Below are positions 1 to 13,100 of a stretch of DNA of 64,000 bases, piece by piece. Origin of the DNA: Cinclus cinclus (lineage: Eukaryota > Chordata > Aves > Passeriformes > Cinclidae); NCBI RefSeq assembly GCF_963662255.1, contig NC_085047.1, forward strand, positions 110,357,872 through 110,421,871, given 5' to 3'. The notes beneath the pieces are model-generated. The model saw only the letters and a program-made list of their open reading frames with translations, was not told where the DNA came from and made no database searches. Position 1 is the first letter of the stretch. Every line of letters begins with the position of its first letter. The position numbers and the translations under genes were made by a program.

Positions 1-280
1 ACTTTAGACAAGGGCATATACTGACAGGACAAAGGGAAAGCTTTAAACTGAAAGAGGGTAGATTTCATTTGGATATTAAGAAGAAATTATTCCTGTCAGG
101 GTGTTGTGTCTCTGGCACAGGTTGCCAGTGAAGTTGTGGGTGCCCTGCCTTTGGAAGTGTTCAAGGCCAGGTTGGATGCGACTGTGAGCCACCTGGCCTA
201 GGTTGTTGCCCATGGCAGGGAGGTTGGAACTGGATGATCTCTGAGGTCCTTCCAACCCAAACCTTCATGTAATTATGTGG
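1..280 (+). mobile_element. CR1 LINE 3' end (5'-truncated) in USP9X intron
   Basis: Carries the recognisable CR1 tail: GGCACAGGTTGCC, then GGAAGTGTTCAAGGCCAGG, TGCCCATGGCAGGG and GATGATCTCTGAGGTCCTTC, ending in a decayed ATTCTATG-type tail. It begins before the window and is diverged. Same strand as the host gene. Confidence 0.85.
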
Positions 281-894
281 CTGCACAAATTTAGTGGAGG
301 AATATTGTCCTTTGGAGAATCTCCAGTTGATAACTTGCCTGGTGTATTTCTTAAAACTCTGGTATTCTACTTGTCTTCAAAAACACTTTCATAATCTTCA
401 GAGCTGCCAGGTCCAGCACAGCTGCTCTAGATGGTGAATTCACAGCCATTCAAGCTGTATCTTCCTCCAGTGGCAGATGGCTGGAGGCTTCTGTCTTGCT
501 GTAGGTCTGGGCTTACTAAGCACACATCGATGTGTCCATCTGCACATGCTTGGCTCTGACACTTCCAGAAGTGTTGGATTTACATGGCACACAAGAATTC
601 TTTAACATGGTCTGAGAAGAAGAGAAAGTGAAGGTCCAGTTCAGTGTTCTCTGTCCAAACTTTAACTTTTTCTGTTTACATACAATATGGTTATAGCTGC
701 TGATGATGTGAGATTATTGAAGTGCACACGAAATTAGAGCTATTTATTGATGGGAATTGCTGGAATAAAACAACTTTATTGAGTAACTTACCTGTTACGG
801 TTTAGGGGATTTTTTTTTCTGTACCATTGGGTCATCCTTCTGAAAAGATGGATTCTAATATGTCTTAATTATACCAATTCATTAATGTAATTAG

Positions 895-1106
895 GTAGTG
901 ATTCATGAAGACTTCATTCAGTCCTGTTTTGATCGTCTAAAAGCGTCCTATGATACATTATGTGTGTTGGATGGAGATAAAGACAGTATCAACTGTGCAA
1001 GACAAGAAGCAATAAGGATGGTGAGAGTGTTGACTGTTTTAAGAGAGTATATAAATGAATGTGACAGTGATTACCACGAAGAGAGAACTATTCTACCTAT
1101 GTCAAG
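895..1106 (+). CDS. USP9X: USP9X exon (first in window), fragment residues 1-70
   Basis: Encodes the segment starting [16 protein letters not shown] and ending LPMSR. The acceptor is TTAG at 894 with a weak pyrimidine tract; an alternative AG at 898 is possible. I chose 895 because it gives the frame and matches the total length of the human protein. The donor is AAG|GTATGT at 1106/1107, ending in phase 2. Confidence 0.85.
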
Positions 1107-4100
1107 GTATGTGTGAAAAAGCAGTATGATTTTGAGTTCTGTTAAACTAAAATAGTACTATTGTCCTTGGGATTTTTACATTCTAAATGGTTTCTGTTCA
1201 GGAAATGGTTCCACGGTGTTTCCGAATTCCCTTTTCTTTGCTAATATGTGATACTGTATTTTAAAAAAAAAATTTGAGAGGTCTGGCAAATACAAATATA
1301 AATGAAAGGGACACAGCAGGTCTAAGAATGAACTTGTTTTTTTCTGTAACCAGCGCAATGTCCCTTGAGGCTCAATTGCTTTGGATATAGTTCTTTATTT
1401 CAGATAATTACTTAATGTAAAGAATAGTACTGCTTTTAACATTGGCAAAACCTTTTTGTTTCTCATTGTCTTATACAAAAGCATGTTGTAAATGTATGTA
1501 TTCACTTTGCAGAATTGTTTACAGAGATCTCAGTCTTACTTTGCAATATTTAATTTTTAATTATCTCTAAGTGAAACATTCTGTAATCTCCTCACAGAAG
1601 GAGTACTTTAAGAATACTTTAAAGTTTATTTATTTTTTGTATACCTTCACTCTTCTTATTCTTGTCCTTGAGTGAAAACTTATCTTAAATCCTTGGTGTC
1701 TCTATGGATTTATGATGCAGCTAACATATTTTTAAACACAGTGGAGGCTTTTTGTCCATTTTCTTTAAATACACTTTTTGTCAAAAAAAAATGAAGCAGT
1801 TGCTGTTTCTTCATGGTGTGTCAGTAATTTGCAGTGTTGCTACATCTTTTTTACTGCATATATTTATTGATTGATTGATTGGTCCTAACAAAGTTTTCTT
1901 GTTGATTGTGGGTACATAGTTTTTTTTTATGTGGGCTGCTTACTTGGTTCAACTAATCTTTCACAGGTCTTGTTAGCAAGGAGCTTTATGAGGCTTTTTG
2001 CCTTTTGTTACATGGGATTAGTTTGTTGGGCTTATCTGGGCACATCTTTCCTAATGAGCTCCCTGCCATTGTGGGGAGTTGGATCACTGCTAATGTGAAA
2101 CCATTTCTTCCTTTTTTGACCACTTTAACCTTTTTAAAAAGATCGTGATTTTAAAAACCAGAATTCTAGTATGACACTTATAACAGCTTTTGACAGAAGA
2201 CATTAAGGCTTGGCAAGCTGATGGCTTTTTCTGATCTTGGTGTATTTAAAGCTTGAGTTGCTTTGCTAAAAGAGCAAAATGTCATTGCCAGTCTGATGAA
2301 GCTTTGCACATTTTGGTCAGGTTACAGGACAGAGAAAAGATCTAAAACTTTATAAGAGACTTCTGTCTGTACTGACTTCTGTCAGTAACCTGACTGTAAA
2401 TTTGACCATATGATTAATGCATTTGTATTGAGTGTGGCTTCTTGAAAGATTCCGTGTATGTTGTTGCCATAGCTGCTGGGGCTTTCACAAAGTCTTACAC
2501 TGGAAAATACCACGTAACGATTTGATGTTGAAAAACCTGCCTCTAAAAAATGCAGGGAGGAAAATAATTTATCCATGAGGGCAAAAAATAACTGTTGCTT
2601 GTTTGTTTATTTGCAGAGCTTTCCGTGGTAAACATATCACACTTGTAGTTCGTTTTCCAAACCAAGGCCGGCAGGTGGAAGATTTGGATATTTGGTCTCA
2701 CACAAATGACACGATTGGCCAAGTGCGGCGTTGCATCCTCAATCGCATTAAAGCCAACAGTGCACACACAAAAGTAGAGCTGTTCATTGGGGGTGAGCTG
2801 GTGGATCCTGCAGATGACAGAAAATTAATTGGGCAGCTGAATCTCAAAGATAAAACGGTGAGTGTTGCAGGCTGGGTATTTACATCCATTCAGATGTTTA
2901 TTCCCTTTTGTAAATGCCTGAAAAATAGCATGCATGGCATCATTGATTTTTGTGACATAATTCCATTCTTCATTCTTATATTATGCCATTAACATTATAT
3001 CAGATGTTTATTTGGTAATGAATCTTAATTTTTGGAGAGTATTAAAACTGTGATTGTGTTTTTCAGCTAATTACAGCTAAGCTTACACAGATAAATTCTA
3101 ATATGCCCTCAAGTCCAGATAGTTCTTCTGACTCTTCAACTGGTTCTCCTGGCAACCACGGCAATCACTACAGTGATGGTCCAAATCCAGAAGTTGAAAG
3201 TTGTTTGCCTGGAGTGGTAAGCATTTTCTGAAATTAACAGTTCAAACATGTTTTTTTTGCACGTTGTCATTGGCTAACAATTTTTATGTGGTTTTTTTTG
3301 TCCTTTTTTTTTTTTTTTTTCCTTAAGATCATGTCACTGCATCCTCGATACATCTCTTTTCTTTGGCAAGTTGCAGACTTGGGCAGTAGTCTAAATATGC
3401 CACCTCTTAGAGATGGAGCTCGTGTTCTTATGAAGCTCATGCCACCAGGTAAAAAATATGTTACTGTTATCCTAATTAGAACTGTAAAAGATTCCCAGGT
3501 AGTCGTTTCTTGTCTGCTATATATATGGAGTTGCATAGTTTGCAGTTGGTACTGGGATTCAGTGCCACAGTGCAGTGAAAATGGGGAGCATTGTATTTTA
3601 AGGTGGTTTTGTAGCACCACTTTAATAGGATCACTTTTGACTGTGATTGTTGTTGTAGAACACTCTCTAGTGTGATTTTTTCTGTAAGTTTTTGCAGCTG
3701 TTCTGATACACTTAATTTTTTTCAGATTTATAATTATAAATAGTACTGGCTTGTTGTGGAGTAGTTTTGCTGCAAAATGCTTATAAGTTGTGTTTTTATT
3801 GCAGATAACACTACAGTCGAGAAACTAAGAGCAATTTGTTTAGATCATGCAAAGCTTGGGGAAAGCAGCCTTAGTCCATCCCTTGATTCTCTATTCTTTG
3901 GTCCTTCTGCCTCACAAGTGCTGTACCTAACAGAGGTTTGTGATGCTTTGCCTGTTCTTTAAAAATTGTCAGTTCTCTCTGTGGCAGTCCTGTCTGTAAC
4001 ATTATGGAAGCCTAAGATCAAATTCTGGTTTGAGATTAACAATTGGAAATACTTAACAATGTACAGGAATAAACGTGTATGGCCAGTGCTATCAAAGCAA

Positions 4101-7100
4101 TGCTTATGTAGTCTTGCTACAAAATCTCAGTTCAGTCATCTATATCCAAGCTGGTGCATTTCCATTAGATAACTCTTTATTTTTCTTTTATAGGTAGTTT
4201 ATGCCTTGTTAATGCCTGCTAGTGCACCTCTGGGAGAAGATGCCAGTGACTTCCAATACAACTTCCTGAAAAGTGGTGGTTTGCCTCTTGTGCTGAGCAT
4301 GCTGACCAGAAATAACTTCCTGCCAAATGCAGATATGGAAACTCGAAGGGGTGCCTACCTGAATGCTCTAAAAATAGCCAAATTATTGCTAACAGCAATT
4401 GGATATGGCCATGTTCGAGCTGTGGCAGAAGCTTGTCAGCCAGTTGTGGAAGGCACAAGTACAATTTCACCGGTAATATAAATCTTCCTTGTTGCAAATA
4501 GCAGTCTGCTCTGTGTTTTATAATGTATGCAGCAACTTCTCTTAACTTTTCATTGGTAGTCTATTCTTTTGAGTGTGTTGCATATCAAGAACTCACAGTA
4601 CTTTCAGGTAATATTTTGCAATTCTAAAAAAGAGATCATCTTATTAAACAAATTGTATTTCTTGGTGACTGCAAAAAGTTAGGTGTGAGATGCACTTGCT
4701 CTGTATATGATATTCAGTGGTTTGCATGATTGTCAGTACAGGTAACTTCTCATTTTTAACTCTGTTCATCCTTCTGGACAAAATGTCCAGCCCACAGCAG
4801 GATAAACACACCATGTGATGGGTGAGCAGCTGGCTCACAGGCTGGGCACAAGGGTTGCAGTGAAGGGTGACACCAGACTGGTGACCTGTCACCTGTGGGG
4901 TTCTGCAAGGCTCCATCCTCAGCCCCGTGCTCTTCAACATCTTCATAAATGACCTGGATGCAGGACTGGAAGGGATACTGAGCAAATTTGCAGATAATAC
5001 AAAACTGAGAGGAGCTGTTGATTCTGTGGGGGGCAGGGAGGCCCTGCAGAGAGATCTCAGTGAATTAGAGGATTGGGCAGTCACCAGCTATATGGAGTTC
5101 AATAAGGGCTAGTGCCAGATTCTGCATCTGGGATGGGGCAAACCTGGATGTATGGACTGAGGAATGAGACGCTGGAAAACAGTGACACAGAAAGGGACCT
5201 GAGTGTCCTCCTTGATGGCCAGTTGAATATGAGCCAACAGTGCCCTGGCAGCCAGGAGGGACATCCCTGTCCTGAGCACCACAAGGCCCAGCATGGCCAG
5301 CCAGGCAAGGCAGGGGATTGTCCCACTCTGCTCTGGGGTGGGGAAGTCTCACCTCACATACTGGGGGCAGTTTTGGGCACCACAATATAAGATGGATATG
5401 AAGCTCTTAGACACCCTCCAAAGAAAGGCAACAGGGATGGAGAAGGGCCTTGAGGGCAAGGTGTATGAGGAGCAGCTGAGGGCACTTGGTCTGTTCAGCC
5501 TGGAGGAGACTGAGGGGAGAGCTCAGTGCAGCCACAACTTCCTCGTGAGGGGAACAGGAGGGACAGACACTGATCTCTGCTCTGTGGGGACAGTGACAGG
5601 GACGAGGGAATGGCCTGGAGCTGTGTCAGGGGAGGTTTAGGTTGGGTGTTTCAAAAAGGTTCTTCCCCTAAAGAGTAGTTGGGCATTGGAGCAGGCTCTC
5701 CAGGGCAGTAGTTGCATCACCAGCCTGACAAAGCTCAAGAAGTATTTGGACCATGCTCTCAGACACAGGATGTGACTCCTGGGGATGGTTCTGTGCTGTG
5801 TCAGGAGTGGGACTTGATCATCCTTGTGGGGCCCTTCCAACTCAGCATATTCTGTGATAAATGGGAATTCCCCATTTGTGAGGTTCTGTCCCAAATAGTT
5901 GCTAGATCTGTCAACCTATATTCAGGAATACACAGAGAGCCCCACTTCAGAGCACTTTATTCCACAGTATTGACTAAGATCCATCTCTGAATCAGAAGTA
6001 CATTCTCCTTAAATCTCTGTTCTCGTTAGCTGCATCTCTTGGAAGATACATAGTTCTTTTTCAAGTAAATCTGAACTCTTAGTGATTACAATGAAATGAA
6101 GATCCCTTTTTATGTCTTACGTTAGAGTATAATAGAAATGTATTAAGGCAGGTATGTTTGCTACCTTGTCTTTTGTCTGTTTAAAATGGGTGGGTTTTAC
6201 TGCCCTGTTTCTTACAACAGTTATTTAAAGGCCAGGTTGGAACATGCATTGCATCACTTGAGTCTTGAAGTATTGTTTGAAACAGAGTTAGGCTGACTTC
6301 TTAGTAGGTAGTAATGTTTGTCCACAATTGCTGACTTTCACTATTTTGAGTTGCAAACGTCTAATTTAATAACTGATTTGTTGGAAAAAACATGATTGTT
6401 CTTGCTGTCACTATCATCCTCTTCGAAGGACTTTGGTATTTTTTATTCCCCTGGGATGCAGGTGAGATTTGTTAAAACCTTTCATTTCTCTTTCCTAAAG
6501 CATAAACACCAAAGCATAACTTTTCTGTCTTGGTTTTCCATTAGTATTTAAGAGAAGGAGGCAATCAAGATTATGTCTCTGTAGTTTTTCAATTACTGGT
6601 CTGTTGCTGTCACTAGTACCTTTAAAATTGTAACTTTCTTCCTTGTTTTCATGGAAGGTTGAATTAATAATGCTAAATGCAGTGTTCTGGTACACAGAAC
6701 TGATTTACCCCATACATAGTGCTGTTGATCACTTCCAATAGCATCCAATAGCTGATTGACTGTGGAAGCTCTGTTAGTCTTCAGTGGAGGCTCTGTAACT
6801 TTGCTCCCTGAATCAAGTGTCTTAGTGAAGCTGACAAAACAAGGGAAGTGACCAACACCAGACCTTACACAGCAGCCTCACAGTGTGTCTTTTGAGCAGC
6901 ATTTGAGATGGGCTTTTTGAACGCACTGGTACAGGAAAATGAAGAATCTCTTCTGTTTTAACTTGTAACCACAGCACACCATCTTTTGTTTGTGAGAAAA
7001 AATCAACCATTTCAGGTTTTGTCAAAAAGACGAAGCTCTGGCAGACTAAGGAGAGAGGGATCTATGCTCAAACCAATACAAAAAAAAATAAAAACTTGTC

Positions 7101-10100
7101 TTGCTGTTTCTGTTTTGAAAATACTATAAAAAACAGGAGGATAATTTAGAAGAGAATTCTTCAAGAGTAACGTTAATCAGATGTTTAAAATGTACTTCAG
7201 GATAATAAAAATTGCAGCTGTATTCTGTCTGGACACTCTTGTCTAATCCAGAGGGAGACCCAGTGTTTTACCAAACCCTTTCTTTCCCACATCTACTGAA
7301 AGGGAAGGAGGCATTGTAACAGAAAAATATTCTGTTAATTTGAAGTAATCTGATCAGTAAAAGAAGCCCCCAAACCTACTAAGTTTTGAGCAAGTGCCTT
7401 TCCTTTTAGCTGCTTGTACTCCGTTATCGTACACTGCAGCATAGTGTCTTCAGATGTGATGGTATCTGTTTGAACATGAGGTTTATTTATGTTGGCCTTT
7501 GCACTAAGTAGTTTTCCTTCCAAGGTCTTACCAACTTCTACCAAACTTTTCCAAGTAACTTTAGATCTTCATATCTTTTTGCTCTTTTTTCCCATGTAAA
7601 AGTAAGTATGAGAAATACTTTCTTCCAGATAAACCAGGCTACGCATGACCAGGCAGTGGTGCTACAAAATGCCCTACAAAACATTCCTAATCCAACTTCA
7701 GAGTGCATGCTGAGAAATGTAGCAATACGTCTTGCACAGCAAATATCTGATGAGGTTGGTGAATTCCTTTCTTGTATCACCTTTTCCCTTATAGCATCTT
7801 TTCTGTTTTCTTAATCCTTAAATTTGTTGCTTTGTAAGACACAGATTTTCCTTTTAAAATGTTTTAGGTAATGGTCATGTGAAAGAGAAAAATCTCAAAT
7901 CATTGACAGTGTATCTTTATATATTGAAGATGCATTAATGACACAAATGAAAGCCTCAGTAAGGCTAAACAATGTGCTTTGCAAACATAGTGGTCTTGTG
8001 TGTATGGTGTGGCCAAAGCTTATTTGGATCTGGAATCAGGAGTCATGTTAGTGAACACATTAGTGAATTCAGCTGAATTCACTGGGAGCTGAAACCATGA
8101 CTGCTTTATCTTCCTCTTCCACGTGCATCTGGATCCCTCGGTTTCCAGGTGGAAGCCATAAATGCAATGTTTCTGTACTGTGTAGAATACCTGCAAAACT
8201 ATCTCCAAAACATTTCTGAGATGCCTAGATAGAAGATATTGCTGTATTCTCATCTTGGTGTTGACAAGTGCACTATCCCTTGAGAACAAAGGGCTGTGTC
8301 TAAAGAAAGCACAGTGTGCTACACTGCAAGACTGAGCCATCTGCCTTCCATCAGTGATGGTTTTGCATCCATAGGTGTAAAAGCAGCCAGTTGAACTCTG
8401 ATTTAATCAAATTTCTTCTATAGAAGAAATATCTTTTGAGGTGAGATGTGAGGAAAGGTTTTTAAATTCTGCCTTTGTCTTTCTTAGAGGCCTGCTAATA
8501 AATAAATAAACTATTTTTGTTTCACCAAACACATGAATGCAAACAAAATCTGAATGTGTTTAACAGTGTTGCTGTGGAAGATTTGTCTGTAATTTTCTGA
8601 GATTTTGAATACTGCTGTGGATCTAAATTTCGTATGTATTGTAGTTTGCCTTTGAATGTTTTTTTTTTCCTTTTCACATTTGATGGAAAGACTTCTTTTC
8701 AACTGATCTCATAATTTAAAAAAAAAAATAATCTGACATAGGTTCCATAAGCTAGAGAGAAGACTTTAGCACAGAGAGGAATCACTCACCTTTTTAAAAA
8801 ACGTTGATGCTTAAAGATTTTGAAACTACAATGAGATAAATAAAACACTGTTACTTTTCTTGTGGCACTGTGCTGTAAGGTTGTTTTGCTTGTGACAAAG
8901 ATAAAATGCCTTTTATTTTTCTTGTAAATAGTGTTAATGTCCGTATCAGTAGAAGAATGCACATTGTTCAGGTTTCCTGATGCAGATACCTAACCAGCTC
9001 AGCTTCTTAGAGTTCCCTTTTTTCATTGTCTGAGCGTTAGAAAATTGAAACTTGGAATCCTTAAGAACTGACTGCCATCTGCTTTTAGAGATTTACCTAT
9101 TTTTTGGACAGTTCTGTTTTGAATAAAGACTTCAGATAAGTTTGGTAATTTGTTTGAAAGTTGGTATGAACCATGAGTAACAGCAGTTGTAGTATGTTTT
9201 GTAATGTGTGTATATCAGTAAAAACTACTGGATATTAACTCAGACCAAGCACAAAATACTGAAGAGTGACGCTGCATTCATTAAATACATGAGCTGTGTT
9301 CTTATTTACATTCAACCCCCTGTGTCTTGAACATGAAGCAATCCCTTCATGTAATGATCACATACTTGATAGCATCTGTGTGTTCAAGCTGGCTATCAGC
9401 TAGCACATCATGGGGAGAAACCCTAAAATAAGTACAACTTTTTACATTGCTTAAGAGGCTGGCTGCCTTCCAGATGAATGGTTGGTGGTTTCTTCGAGTT
9501 TTTTCCTAAATAAAGAAGGTTTTGGCATTGAAATTGGTAGTTTCTGCTAAGCTTTAGAATCAGAATTGCCTACATCCTACTTTAAAAAATTGAATTTTAC
9601 TTAAGTGAAGTATAAATACTCTTCAAGATACATAATCTGTTTTCTGTTTAAGAAAATAAATATTTTAATATTTTAAATCTTAAATTTTCTGTGAAATACA
9701 TCTGTGGGAATTTAGAATCCATAGTAATGTTATTTGCAACTGTATTTTAATGTTGCTTTAGTTAATTTCTCTTTTTTTCAGGCTTCAAAATTCATCCCTG
9801 ACATCTGTGTTATCAGGGCAGTACAAAAAATTGTTTGGGCATCAGGTTGTGGGTCAGTTCAGCTGGTTTTCAGCTCGAATGAGGAAATTAGCAAAATCTA
9901 TGAAAAGGTAAGAATCCCTGAACAACTATTTTTCTGTATAACTGTTTGTTTCTGTACAGAAGGGGATGTTGGCCTGGTTTAGTGTCATGAGCTTTTAGGT
10001 GGATACAATGATCTGTTTCAGAATCTTGTACATGTCATTATCATAACACAGCTTAATTTTCTGTTCCAGATTCCTTTTCTCAGTAATTGTTGAATTGTAA

Positions 10101-13100
10101 CTTGAATCTGGTATCAGTTAAAAAATGCACCAGTTCTGTAACTGCTGGAACATGTTTTCAGCCCAGTTAGATTCTGTATCTAAATAAGGAATAAGCATTT
10201 CCTGCAATGCTAATTTGTCTAGTGTTCAAACTTAAAAAGTCTGTTCTACAGAAGTGATTCAAAGCATATGTGCAGTCTAGAATGAGAAAGAAGCACAGAG
10301 TGATGTGAGAATAAAAGATAAAATTGCTAATTCTGTATGGCATATGTATTCATGGTTTCACGTGTGGTTTACACAGCTTGGAGTTGGAAGTTCTGTATCA
10401 GTGCATTATCACACACCTTGTGTTTAAGTAATGTTGTCTACAGTTATAGGAAATAATAATCTGTATTTTGACAGTTATTTTTTAAAAGTATATTCCTTTT
10501 TTTGTCTTACAAAATCATGTTTAGTACTCATCAATACTTGTCTGAGAGGAAATGAAATATGAAGGGAGGTTTAATTCTTGGTGTAGTCGCTGTTGTGTAT
10601 AAATGTTCAATTGAAAGAAGGATATTTACTTCAGCAAAGTGCAGCACTCTCCATTAGCTTTCATAGGGTTATAGTGGCATCTGCTTCTGTTGCTGTGAGC
10701 TTGACTTCTTCATGAAATAAATTGGGGTTTTTTAGGTGATACTTGCTTATAGAACATGATTTAGTTTGTGTGACAGTCCAGGCACATGAAGATAAGCTTT
10801 TATATCTATACATGGGATGCTTTAAGAGCAGTAGTGCGCTAGAGAAGGTATACCTACAATTAAACAGACCTAAATGAACTTTTTTTAACATTTTTCATGG
10901 TAAAAATTGTAAAGTTAAGTTCTTTGAGGTAATGGAAGTTTTAAAAGAGGTGAAATTTAAGCTTAAGAAATTTGTACATTACTGATCATTTTTCACATGA
11001 TTTTTTGGGTTTTTCATTTTTAGGTTTTTCTTTTTATTCTTATTGACACTTATATGGACATTTGTAATAGATGGCGGCTGCTTTTGGTTTCTGCTATGCA
11101 AAAGGGAAATAAAAATTCAAGGGGAAAAATTGTAAATTCAAAAGAGGAGGGAATTGCAGAAATAACAATAAGGGGAAATAAAGTACACTTTGTTAATATA
11201 ACACTAAAAGAGAGGAGAGTATCCAAGAAATAGAGGAATATCGTGTGGAAGAAAAGACAGTTTAAGAGAACCGTATCTGGTTATAGATCATAGGAAGCAG
11301 TTTTTATGATGGCTTTATAAAGATTGACTATAACAATATACAGACCCCTCAGCTCTGGGTGTCTGAGTGCAGAGAAGTACTTCATTGAGTATAAAATGCA
11401 CTTTGCCTTTCTCCCGGTCCCTGCAGCTGTGCAGAAATAACTTTCCTTTCCAACCAGGGCTTCAGTGCAGAACGGGTGCAGTTCTGGACTTGCTGAAGGC
11501 ATTCTGCATTTGCTTTCTGGTCCTGAGTTGTGTCAGAACTGCCACGTCCTCCTGCTGCAGTGCAGTGACTTCCTCTGATTTTTTAGTTGTTTTGCATAGA
11601 CAAAATAGTGTTTGTTGCCAGAGTGAGGCGTATTTTGGCCTGTTCACAAATTAGTTCTCTGCGTTGTAATCCCTTCTTTCTGCCTAATTAATCTTGCTAC
11701 CTTTTCTGCATATAAAACAAGTATGATGCCTCTAGTTAATGTGACTAACCTGAGTTCGTGATTTAAAAATGACAAATTGAGACCTGCTCACATTCAGTTT
11801 TTTTGGAACTTCTTGAACATAATTACTTCTAGATGGAGGGAGAGGGTTTGCCATTATTCTCAAAGTATTTATTTTGAAAAAGTATACCAAAATCAACTCA
11901 ACTAATTCAAGTGTTTAGTTTAAGAAGAAATCTATGCACCAGTTAGCAGTAATATTATTTTCTATGTCAAAAATCACCACAGCAGCTATGTTTAAAACTT
12001 GAACAGCTCTTTCATGTTTTTGAAAAATAGCCAAGTGATTAATAAATTCTAGCAGTATTAAAAAGCTTTTGGTCAAATAAGTTGTGAGTGTCAAATCCTT
12101 GTAAAACTGGACTGATGAATTAATTATACAGCACTATAGCCTTCCTTAGTTTAACAAAGTAGTAAGAGTTTTCCAAGCTTTAAATGCCATGTTTTGAGTG
12201 GTAAAGAAAAAAAAAAAACAACAACAAAAAAAAATCCCAAACCAGCAATACTCCCACCAGTACTAACTGGTGTAACTGTTGCCTACAAGCTTCCTATTGA
12301 ACTTCTGTCTCCATAAGTTCATGCTTGGAATCCTCCTTTAAGAAGCACATTTCTGAAGTCATCCTACACAGTGCTTTGGCTCGGATCTGGGTGCATAAAA
12401 TACTTGGCACTGATAATGGCTTAGTGTACAAAGCTGTGGTTTGTGTTTGTGTTTAGTGATATACCTTGGAGCCAGCTGGGTTTCTTGGGATTGTTTTCTG
12501 TACCCACTTTGTGCACTCATGTTTGTTTCCACAGACAAATGCAGGAAATGAGCCAGACATGGAAGATGAACAAGTTTGCTGTGAAGCACTGGAGGTGATG
12601 ACCCTGTGCTTTGCTTTGATTCCAACAGCACTGGATGCACTCAGTAAAGAGAAGGCATGGCAGACATTTATTATTGATTTACTATTGCACTGTCACAGCA
12701 AGTAAGTTTTGGTCACATCTATTATTTTTCAATTCAAAATGAATGTAAAGCCTAAATTCAGAGCCATGGCTTCAGCCCATTTGAAATTGTGATGTGAAGT
12801 ATTGGGGTGGGTGCTTTCAGAAGCCATCCAGGCGGAAGGTTATTAAACTTGGTTGCCAGTGTTTTGATCTGTTATTAAAGAGTTAATTTTAATTTTTTAA
12901 GATACTGTTGTTTCATGAATATTCTAAATTTTCATTGAGAAATTACAGAGATCCAAAGTTAGTAGTATCTTAAGCCTTTCAGTATGTTTTAAAGGGAGTC
13001 AGATTATGATGCTCTCAGATGAATGGGGTCAGAATTTGTGTTTTGGGGTTTTTGACTTTTCTAGATAAACAGGTACAGTCTTATGTTTAGGAATATTTGC

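Noticed and set aside
4927..5112. Open frame of 61 codons with reverse-transcriptase motifs
   Set aside because: It is part of the CR1 fragment at 4,773-5,858, with a stop and frameshifts after it; not a gene.
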